NCBI GenBank assembly: GCA_947631675.1
Contig: CANRMG010000109.1
Coordinates: 1-6,461 of the forward strand
DNA: 6,461 bases
DNA from: an uncultured Oscillospiraceae bacterium
GTDB lineage: Bacteria > Bacillota_A > Clostridia > Oscillospirales > Oscillospiraceae
Direction of reading: 5' to 3'
The notes beneath the pieces are model-generated. The model was not told the origin of the DNA, did no database searches, and was given only the letters and a program-made list of their open reading frames with translations. Every line of letters starts with the position of its first letter. Position 1 is the stretch's first letter. The position numbers and the translations under genes are program-made. This document shows, piece by piece, positions 1-4,546 of the stretch.

Positions 1-62
1 CCGCCATCCAGAACCTGAACGGCGCGCCCTCCCCCGCCGTCAATCCCAACACAAATAATTGA
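1..62 (+). CDS. C-terminal end of an unidentified protein (partial)
   Basis: The third frame is open from the window edge to a TGA at 60-62. It encodes about 19 residues, ending in a Pro/Asn-rich tail (GAPSPAVNPNTNN). The gene is cut by the left edge, so domain and function cannot be read. It is supported as the real frame by a strong hairpin starting 11 bases after the stop and by the absence of any other gene in this corner; the other frames also close quickly, so the call is moderate. It converges with the minus-strand gene whose stop is at 118-120. Confidence 0.5.
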   Translation, partial: AIQNLNGAPSPAVNPNTNN

Positions 63-72
63 CTCTGCGCAA

Positions 73-104
73 AAGTCCCCGGCTCCAAAAAGAGCCGGGG
101 ACTT
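73..104. terminator. Shared (bidirectional) intrinsic terminator
   Basis: This is a perfect 13-bp stem (AAGTCCCCGGCTC pairing with GAGCCGGGGACTT) around a 6-base loop (CAAAAA). It sits between the plus-strand stop at 62 and the minus-strand stop at 118. On the minus strand the stem runs into TTTTGCG. On the plus strand it is followed by a weaker, interrupted T-rich stretch (GTACTATTGATTTT). The position between two convergent gene ends makes a shared terminator the natural reading. Confidence 0.85.
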
Positions 105-117
105 GTACTATTGATTT

Positions 118-1239
118 TCAGAAGCACTTGTCGCACTTTTTATAGCCGCGGCTGACAGCCTGGCCATAGGTCATGGTGCTGTAATACTTCATGCCGGAGC
201 AGTTGCTGCGCAGATGGATCTTGCCGTTGCGGCTGACATAGACGGTCCTGCTGTTGCTGACGGAACCAGAGCCGCCGGAGCTGCCGCCGGGACCGTAGAC
301 CCAGGCGCCGTCGCTTCCCACATAGTCTCCATTGATGAACTCGCTGCGGGCCATGCGGCCGTCCTCATGCAGGTAGTACCACTTCCCGCCGGTCTTGACC
401 CACATGGAATGCTGGATGGTGCCGGAGCCGTCGGCATAGAGGTAATCCCCGCCGCCCAAGCTGATCCAGCCGGTGCGCATAGCGCCGGAGGCAGTAAACA
501 TATACTGGCTGCCGCCAATGGTGAGGGTCACATCCTTCACCATGAGCATGGTCTCCGGGTCCATATAGTACCATGTCTTTCCGCTCTTCACCCAGCCGGT
601 CTGCAGCTCGCCGGAGCCCTTGGCGTAGTAGTAATCCCCGCCGCCCAGGCTGATCCAGCCGGTGAGCATGGCGCCGGAGCCGTTGGCATAGTAGTGCTCG
701 CCATTTTCCGCGATGAACAGGCCCGTCGCCATGCGGAAGGTCTCAGAGTCCATGTAATACCACTTGCCGCCCGACTTCACCCAGCCCCGCTGGAGCACGC
801 CGGAGCCGTTGGCATAGAGATAATCCCCGTCGGGAAGGAGTATCCAGCCGGTGCACATGGCGCCGTCGTCATCGCAGTGGTAGCAGCGGCCGTTTGTATC
901 CATGAACGTGCCTGTGACCATCTGGGCGATCGTGGGGTCCATGTAGTACCATTTGCCGCCGGTCTTCACCCAGCCGGTCTTGGCCGCGCCCTTTTCAAAC
1001 CAGTACCAGTGGCCGTTCTGCCAGGACCAGCCGTCCACATCGGTGGGCGTCGGCGCGGGCACCTCCTCCGGCGCGGGGGCTATATCCCCGGGCGCCTCCG
1101 CCACATCCTCCACAGCGTTCTCCGCCGCCTCCAGAGCCGCCGGCGCGACAGGCTCCTCCACAGGCTCGTCCGCCAGGGCGGTCACGCCCAAGGCCAATGT
1201 CATCATAAACGCCAGGAAAAGCGCAGTGAGCTTTTTCAT
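118..1239 (-). CDS. Secreted cell-wall-binding-repeat protein with C-terminal Cys/His mini-domain
   Basis: Residues 1-23 form a Sec signal peptide: MKK, a hydrophobic core and a likely cut after A21-L22-A23. Residues 24-70 are an acidic Pro/Ala/Glu spacer. Residues 71 to about 315 are aromatic/Gly repeats of the CW_binding/glucan-binding type (GWVKTGGKWYYMD, TGWISLGGGDYYYA) that bind wall polymers or polysaccharide in related proteins. A Gly/Ser linker (317-329) leads to a C-terminal segment of about 43 residues with H342, C347, C369 and C372, resembling the zinc-binding head of Ada and small Cys domains on other Firmicute surface proteins. The start is fixed by AAAGGAGG seven bases upstream. 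There is no catalytic domain, so a surface adhesin or scaffold is my inference. The ligand (choline, glucan or other) cannot be told from the sequence. Confidence 0.85.
   Translation of the reverse strand: MKKLTALFLAFMMTLALGVTALADEPVEEPVAPAALEAAENAVEDVAEAPGDIAPAPEEVPAPTPTDVDGWSWQNGHWYWFEKGAAKTGWVKTGGKWYYMDPTIAQMVTGTFMDTNGRCYHCDDDGAMCTGWILLPDGDYLYANGSGVLQRGWVKSGGKWYYMDSETFRMATGLFIAENGEHYYANGSGAMLTGWISLGGGDYYYAKGSGELQTGWVKSGKTWYYMDPETMLMVKDVTLTIGGSQYMFTASGAMRTGWISLGGGDYLYADGSGTIQHSMWVKTGGKWYYLHEDGRMARSEFINGDYVGSDGAWVYGPGGSSGGSGSVSNSRTVYVSRNGKIHLRSNCSGMKYYSTMTYGQAVSRGYKKCDKCF
409..975 (-). repeat. Three tandem 189-bp (63-residue) units inside the wall-binding protein
   Basis: The coding sequence repeats with an exact 63-residue period. 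Units span residues 89-151 (bases 975-787), 152-214 (786-598) and 215-277 (597-409), and a partial fourth begins at residue 280 after a short insertion. Each unit opens with GWVK(T/S)G..WYYMD, has a variable middle, and closes with TGWI...GDY.YA.GSG. The second half is the best conserved at DNA level: bases near 449 and 638 are almost identical and 189 apart. Each unit appears to hold about three 20-residue wall-binding motifs. Confidence 0.85.
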
Positions 1240-1268
1240 GCTTTTTCCTCCTTTTTGCTGATACCGGC

Positions 1269-1298
1269 ATCATACCCCTTTCATACTCGGCTTGTCAA
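1269..1298 (-). promoter_or_regulatory. Sigma-A promoter of the wall-binding protein gene
   Basis: Read on the minus strand, a perfect TTGACA (-35, bases 1293-1298) is followed by an 18-base spacer and TATGAT (-10, bases 1269-1274). The predicted transcript starts near base 1262. That gives a leader of about 22 bases ending in the AAAGGAGG ribosome site at 1247-1254. The -35 match is perfect and the -10 differs from TATAAT at one base. Confidence 0.85.
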
Positions 1299-1311
1299 TC
1301 CTTTCACAGGA

Positions 1312-1339
1312 AAAGGCCGCCGGTCTCCCGGCGGCCTTT
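1312..1339 (-). terminator. Terminator-shaped hairpin facing the minus strand
   Basis: This is a perfect 12-bp stem (AAAGGCCGCCGG with CCGGCGGCCTTT) and a four-base loop. On the minus strand it is followed by TTTTCC, with two of those Ts in the stem-end run; on the plus strand it is followed by TTTGGCCCC. The minus-strand orientation is therefore the better terminator. It lies upstream of both flanking start sites (1239 minus, 1401 plus), so it does not serve the wall-binding gene. The only minus-strand gene whose transcript could reach it is nrdR, after crossing the whole DUF421 gene. Alternatively it insulates the wall-protein promoter from read-through. Confidence 0.6.
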
Positions 1340-1400
1340 GGCCCCTTCAAAGCAACGATGCCGACGCATGTTCCGCCGCCGGCCGCGGCATACTACCGCT

Positions 1401-2081
1401 ATGCTGAAAGTCATCGTATTCAACAGCGCCGTCATATATGCCGCGCTCATCCTGTTCATGCGAATCATGGGCAAGCGCCAGCTGGGGGAGTTGGAGCCGT
1501 CGGAGCTCATCGTCACCGTGCTCATCTCCGAGGCCGCCGCCACACCCATCACCAGCCCGGAAAAGCCGCTCTGGTACGGTCTTGTGCCCATCCTCGTGCT
1601 GTTCACGCTGGAGCTCATCTTATCCCTCGGCATGGCCCGGAGCGTGAAGATACGCCAGATCCTCGCCGGAAAGCCAGCCCTTCTCATCGTCCACGGGCAC
1701 ATAGACCAGACCCAGATGCGCCGCAACCGCTTCACCCCGGACGAGCTGGCCGAGGCGCTGCGCAGCCAAGGCGCGCTGGATCTCAATGAAGTGGAGTATG
1801 CCATTCTGGAGACGGACGGGAAGCTGAACGTGGTGTTCACGCCGGAAAACCGGCCCGTCACCGCGGGGCAGATGGGCCTTTCCCCACAGGACGCGGGCTA
1901 CCCCCTTATCGTCATCAACGAGGGGCGGGTGCTGTCCAGAAACCTTCGCATCCTGGGCAGGGACGAAAAGTGGCTGGAAAAGGAGCTTCGGAAAAACAAG
2001 CTCTCCTCCCCCAGGGACGTGTATATCATGACGGTGGACATGGCGGGCGGAGTGTTCTTGTCTCCCTGGGAAAGACATTAG
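1401..2081 (+). CDS. DUF421 (YetF-like) integral membrane protein
   Basis: This 226-residue protein has the architecture and length of the DUF421/YetF family. There are hydrophobic segments at about 5-22, 36-50 and 58-77, with the signature [18 protein letters not shown] (24-41) between the first two, then a cytosolic alpha/beta domain with [17 protein letters not shown] (127-141 and on). B. subtilis members such as YetF and YrbG are inner-membrane proteins with no settled biochemical role, so none is assigned. The ATG at 1401 is chosen because it places the first helix at the N-terminus as in the family. The open frame continues upstream to a TTG at 1338 and an ATG at 1368, but that stretch is Arg-rich and unlike the family. 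No Shine-Dalgarno precedes any of these starts. The gene converges on nrdR with overlapping stop codons. Confidence 0.85.
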   Translation: MLKVIVFNSAVIYAALILFMRIMGKRQLGELEPSELIVTVLISEAAATPITSPEKPLWYGLVPILVLFTLELILSLGMARSVKIRQILAGKPALLIVHGHIDQTQMRRNRFTPDELAEALRSQGALDLNEVEYAILETDGKLNVVFTPENRPVTAGQMGLSPQDAGYPLIVINEGRVLSRNLRILGRDEKWLEKELRKNKLSSPRDVYIMTVDMAGGVFLSPWERH

Positions 2082-2548
2082 GCCTTTTCGCCGGTCTTAT
2101 CCCCCAGGAGCTTTGTCAATTCCTCCATGAAGGTGTTGATGTCCTTGAACTGGCGGTAGACGCTGGCAAAGCGGACGTAGGACACCTCGTCCACGTTCTT
2201 CAGCTGCTCCATGACCATATCGCCGATCTCGGCGGTGGACACCTCCCGCTCCAGAGCGCTCTGCAGTTCCGCCTCGATGCCGTCGGCGATGGACTCGATC
2301 TTGTCCAGGGGCACCGTCCGCTTCTCGCAGGCCCGCACCATGGAGTTTATCAGCTTCACCTTGTCGAAGGTCTGGCGGCTGCCGTCCCGCTTCACCACCA
2401 CCAGGGGCATGCGCTCCACCTTTTCATAGGTGGTGAACCGCTTGCCGCACATCAGGCACTCCCGCCGCCGGCGGATGGTGCTGCCCTCGTCCGCCGGACG
2501 GGAGTCGATGACCTTGCTCTCGCCGTAGCCGCAATAGGGACACTTCAT
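2078..2548 (-). CDS. nrdR: Transcriptional repressor NrdR
   Basis: This 156-residue protein matches NrdR over its full length, the nucleotide-sensing repressor of ribonucleotide reductase operons. The N-terminal zinc ribbon uses C3-x2-C6 and C31-x2-C34, with the DNA-contacting basic stretch TIRRRRE (24-30) and the RFTTYE motif (37-42). An ATP-cone follows at about 49-139, including [16 protein letters not shown] (51-66) and [13 protein letters not shown] (122-134). In the family, ATP or dATP bound by the cone sets oligomeric state and operator binding. GGGAGG lies 8 bases before the ATG. Its stop overlaps that of the convergent DUF421 gene. No reductase gene is nearby, so its targets are elsewhere. 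No NrdR-box pair was recognised in its own upstream region. Confidence 0.97.
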   Translation of the reverse strand: MKCPYCGYGESKVIDSRPADEGSTIRRRRECLMCGKRFTTYEKVERMPLVVVKRDGSRQTFDKVKLINSMVRACEKRTVPLDKIESIADGIEAELQSALEREVSTAEIGDMVMEQLKNVDEVSYVRFASVYRQFKDINTFMEELTKLLGDKTGEKA

Positions 2549-2608
2549 TTTCTCTTCCTCCCTGCTCTTCTTTGCACGCCGGTCCCGCCGGTCGATTTGA
2601 TTTACATA

Positions 2609-2617
2609 ATTATATCA
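2609..2617 (-). promoter_or_regulatory. Extended -10 promoter element of nrdR
   Basis: On the minus strand the sequence reads TGATATAAT, a perfect TATAAT preceded by the TGn extension. It lies about 60 bases upstream of the nrdR start, in an AT-rich patch within an otherwise GC-rich window. No good -35 hexamer is found 16-18 bases further upstream (the region is GGTGGTAATC), which is usual where an extended -10 compensates. The predicted leader is about 54 bases. Confidence 0.65.
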
Positions 2618-2728
2618 CAAGCCCTCGGAGATTACCACCAAAATATTTCAATTTGCGCAAAATATCCGCCTGTTCGCCCCGTTTATCGGCAATTTTCCCA
2701 GACTGCCCCCGCCAAGCGCTTGTTTTTA

Positions 2729-2757
2729 TTGAAAATCCGGGCGGGATATACTATAAT
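2729..2757 (+). promoter_or_regulatory. Sigma-A promoter of the sirtuin/glycosyltransferase operon
   Basis: TTGAAA (2729-2734) and a perfect TATAAT (2752-2757) are separated by exactly 17 bases. Transcription should begin near 2764, giving a leader of about 48 bases before the ATG at 2812. It lies back to back with the nrdR promoter in the 263-base divergent gap 2549-2811. Apart from the two promoters, that gap shows only a 10-bp palindrome (TTTGCGCAAA, 2652-2661). Confidence 0.85.
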
Positions 2758-2796
2758 AAGTTGATTTATTACGGGCATTTTCTGGCTACAGTTCAG

Positions 2797-2803
2797 AAAG
2801 GAG
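2797..2803 (+). promoter_or_regulatory. Ribosome binding site that fixes the sirtuin start
   Basis: AAAGGAG lies 8 bases before the ATG at 2812. The same open frame extends back to 2572, but the predicted transcription start (about 2764) lies inside that extension and the extra residues do not resemble a sirtuin. The 2812 start is therefore preferred. Confidence 0.85.
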
Positions 2804-2811
2804 CGGCGGGA

Positions 2812-3528
2812 ATGGATCAGGCCATCGAGACATTGCGCCAATGGGTCGGCGAGAGCAGCAACATCGTCTTTTTCGGCGGTGCCGGCGTGTCCACGGAGAG
2901 CGGCATCCCCGACTTCCGCAGTGTGGACGGGCTGTACAGCCAGAAGTGGAAGTACCCCCCGGAGACCATCATCTCCCACAGCTTTTTTGAGCGCGACCCG
3001 GCGGAGTTCTACCGCTTCTACCGGGAAAAGCTGGTGGCCCGGGACGCCAAGCCCAACGCCGCCCACCTGAAGCTGGCCCAATGGAAAAAAGAGGGTAAGC
3101 TCCGTGCCATCCTGACTCAGAACATCGACGGGCTCCACCAGGCCGCGGGCAGTAAAGAGGTTCTGGAGCTGCATGGCTCCACCCACCGCTGCTATTGCGC
3201 CCGGTGCAGGAAGCCCTATCCCGCCTCCTATGTGAACGACGGCGAGGGCATCCCCCGCTGTGGGTGCGGCGGCATCGTCCGGCCGGACGTGGTGCTGTAC
3301 GAGGAGCCCCTGGATGAGGACATCCTTCAGCGCAGCGTCATGCACATCCGCGCCGCGGATATGCTCATCATCGGCGGGACCAGCCTGGCCGTCTATCCGG
3401 CGGCGGGCCTCATCAACTACTACCGGGGCAGCAGGCTCGTGCTGGTGAACCGGGGCGCGACGCCCCGTGACGGCGACGCGGACCTGATCGTCCGGGGCAA
3501 CATCGGAGAGGTTTTCTCCCAGCTATGA
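2812..3528 (+). CDS. NAD-dependent protein deacylase, Sir2/CobB family
   Basis: This 238-residue protein has the normal length of bacterial sirtuins, which remove acyl groups from lysines using NAD and release nicotinamide and O-acyl-ADP-ribose. All core motifs are present: the NAD-loop GAGVSTESGIPDFR (23-36), TQNIDGLH (102-109) with Q103/N104/D106, catalytic H121 in LHG, a zinc knot from C129-x2-C132 and C150-x-C152, GGTSLAVYPAA (188-198), and VNRG (212-215). The sequence resembles the Thermotoga-type Sir2 more than the long CobB of enterobacteria. It is intact, so it should be active. Substrates cannot be predicted. Its stop overlaps the next start (ATGA), implying co-transcription and coupled translation with the glycosyltransferase gene. 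The zinc knot and standalone size argue against the Sir2-like NADases of phage defence. Confidence 0.95.
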   Translation: MDQAIETLRQWVGESSNIVFFGGAGVSTESGIPDFRSVDGLYSQKWKYPPETIISHSFFERDPAEFYRFYREKLVARDAKPNAAHLKLAQWKKEGKLRAILTQNIDGLHQAAGSKEVLELHGSTHRCYCARCRKPYPASYVNDGEGIPRCGCGGIVRPDVVLYEEPLDEDILQRSVMHIRAADMLIIGGTSLAVYPAAGLINYYRGSRLVLVNRGATPRDGDADLIVRGNIGEVFSQL

Positions 3529-4256
3529 GCTCCACCGTGCTGGGCGTGCGCTTTGACAGCGTCACCATGGCCCAGGCGCTGGACCGGGCCCTGGCCCTGG
3601 CGGAGCGCGGCCGGTGCGCCTATATCTGCACCGCCAATCCGGAGATCGTCTGGGCCGCCAGGAAGAATGAGGCCCTGGGAAGGGCCCTGGCGGAGGCGGA
3701 CATGACCCTGGCCGACGGCGTGGGCGTCGTCTGGGCCTCAAGGCAACTGGGCCAGCCCCTCCCCGAGCGGGTGGCCGGTTTTGACCTGATGACCGCCCTG
3801 CTGGAAAAGACCCCCGGTCCCGTATACCTGCTGGGCGGAAAGCCCGGCGTGGCGGAGCGGGCCGCGGACGCCATCGCCCGGCAATATCCCGCCGTGACTG
3901 TGGCAGGCCTGCACGACGGCTACTTTGACGATCCGGCCCCCATTTTGGCGGAGATGTCCGCCGCAGGGCCCAGCCTCATCTTCGTCTGCCTCGGCTCACC
4001 TAAGCAGGAGCTGTTCATGCTCCGGGCCAGGCAGGTCCTGCCGGCCGGACTGATGATCGGCCTGGGCGGGAGCTTGGACGTGCTGGCCGGGGACGTCCCC
4101 CGGGCGCCGGAGCGCTGGCGCCGGCGGGGGCTGGAGTGGCTCTACCGGCTGGTGCGCCAGCCATGGCGAAGCAAAAGAATATTGTTCCTGCCCCTGTTCG
4201 TACTGGACGTGCTCATAAAAAAGCGGGGCTCAAAAGAGCCCCAAAGACGTGACTGA
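3525..4256 (+). CDS. WecG/TagA/CpsF family glycosyltransferase
   Basis: This 243-residue protein is of the family that moves N-acetylmannosamine (TagA/TarA, WecG) or a related sugar onto undecaprenyl-linked GlcNAc at the inner membrane face, early in teichoic acid or surface-polysaccharide synthesis. Visible hallmarks are TANPEIVW (37-44, with the conserved T37), LADGVGVVWASR (62-73, with D64 matching the proposed catalytic Asp), ERVAGFDL (81-88), LGGKPGVAE (103-111), FVCLGSPKQE (153-162), and the basic C-terminal module GLEWLYRLVRQPWRSKR (202-218) thought to seat the enzyme on the membrane and finish the active site. The sugar donor cannot be read from sequence. Translation probably couples to the sirtuin gene through ATGA; GGAGAGG lies 13 bases upstream. 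The last codons overlap a minus-strand terminator, and no plus-strand terminator follows. Confidence 0.93.
   Translation: MSSTVLGVRFDSVTMAQALDRALALAERGRCAYICTANPEIVWAARKNEALGRALAEADMTLADGVGVVWASRQLGQPLPERVAGFDLMTALLEKTPGPVYLLGGKPGVAERAADAIARQYPAVTVAGLHDGYFDDPAPILAEMSAAGPSLIFVCLGSPKQELFMLRARQVLPAGLMIGLGGSLDVLAGDVPRAPERWRRRGLEWLYRLVRQPWRSKRILFLPLFVLDVLIKKRGSKEPQRRD
4217..4242 (-). terminator. Intrinsic terminator of the Cys-rich miniprotein gene, inside the glycosyltransferase coding end
   Basis: On the minus strand GGGGCTC, a TTTT loop and GAGCCCC form a 7-bp stem. It is followed by GC and six Ts, a good intrinsic terminator 37 bases after the miniprotein stop. On the plus strand the hairpin lacks a T-tract (AAAGACGTG follows), so it should not end the glycosyltransferase transcript. 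The same bases encode the basic tail KKRGSKEP of the glycosyltransferase. Confidence 0.75.
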
Positions 4257-4278
4257 TCTCTCTATTGGACAGGCGGTC

Positions 4279-4419
4279 TCAGTTGCCGCAGCCGCAGCCG
4301 TTGCTGCAGCCACAGCCATTGTCGTTGCCGCAGCCGCAGCCATAGCCGCCGGCCACAGAGAACAGGAGGATCAGGATGATAATGAGCCAGAGCCAGCTGT
4401 AGGAGTTATTATAGAACAT
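4279..4419 (-). CDS. 46-residue single-helix membrane miniprotein with Gly-Cys-Gly-Cys tail
   Basis: The peptide starts MFYNNSYSW and has a strongly hydrophobic helix at about 9-23 (LWLIIILILLF). A Gly-rich tail follows with three Cys-Gly-Cys triplets: C28/C30, C36/C38 and C42/C44, separated by Asn/Asp/Ser. The start is set by AAAGGGA seven bases upstream (within 4427-4437) and by the hydrophobic segment beginning right after it. The frame runs on to 4566, but the extension is Arg-rich and ignores this ribosome site. It resembles small Gly/Cys-rich proteins of clostridia that databases label loosely (chorion-like or YjcZ-like names); that resemblance is from memory and not proof of homology. 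Metal binding or disulphide cross-linking is conceivable, but no function is assigned. It lies opposite to its neighbours and has its own terminator. No convincing promoter was found; a weak TATAAG is at 4441-4446. Confidence 0.75.
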   Translation of the reverse strand: MFYNNSYSWLWLIIILILLFSVAGGYGCGCGNDNGCGCSNGCGCGN

Positions 4420-4426
4420 TGCGTAT

Positions 4427-4437
4427 TCCCTTTCTCC
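4427..4437 (-). promoter_or_regulatory. Ribosome binding site of the miniprotein gene
   Basis: On the minus strand GGAGAAAGGGA ends seven bases before the ATG at 4419. This is what selects the 46-residue start over the longer upstream reading of the same frame. Confidence 0.65.
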
Positions 4438-4546
4438 GCGCTTATATTTCGTGGCCGCGCCCGCGCGGCGGCGGTCGGCGCGTTTCCATCCACGCCATAC
4501 TATGAATCTTGACCTTTCGGCGTGACGACAGATAAAGGAGCGTTTT

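Noticed and set aside
1338..1400. N-terminal extension of the DUF421 protein from TTG 1338 or ATG 1368
   Set aside because: It begins inside the hairpin stem, encodes an Arg-rich stretch unlike the family, and has no ribosome site. The 1401 start gives the normal family length and places the first helix correctly.
214..1407. 397-codon plus-strand open frame opposite the wall-binding gene
   Set aside because: High GC creates long antisense frames. The minus-strand frame has a signal peptide, recognisable repeats, promoter and ribosome site; this one has none.
2572..2811. 80-residue N-terminal extension of the sirtuin
   Set aside because: It overlaps the divergent promoters and the predicted transcription start, and does not resemble a sirtuin. 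A good ribosome site precedes 2812.
2812..3528. Sir2 as part of a phage-defence system
   Set aside because: It has the zinc knot, catalytic His and size of a housekeeping deacylase, and no defence partner (ThsA/ThsB-type, Argonaute, STAND ATPase) is adjacent.
4497..4504. CATAnnnT-like sporulation sigma element upstream of the miniprotein
   Set aside because: A single short hexamer-like match with no matching -35 and a leader of about 70 bases. Too weak to call.
4249..4512. Plus-strand Ala/Val-rich open frame
   Set aside because: It is the mirror of the Gly/Cys-rich miniprotein codons, with low-complexity Ala runs and no ribosome site.
4510..4537. TTGACC with a GATAAA 16 bases downstream as an mltG promoter
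   Set aside because: The -10 would overlap the ribosome site and put the transcription start almost at the ATG, despite a good Shine-Dalgarno there. Most likely chance.
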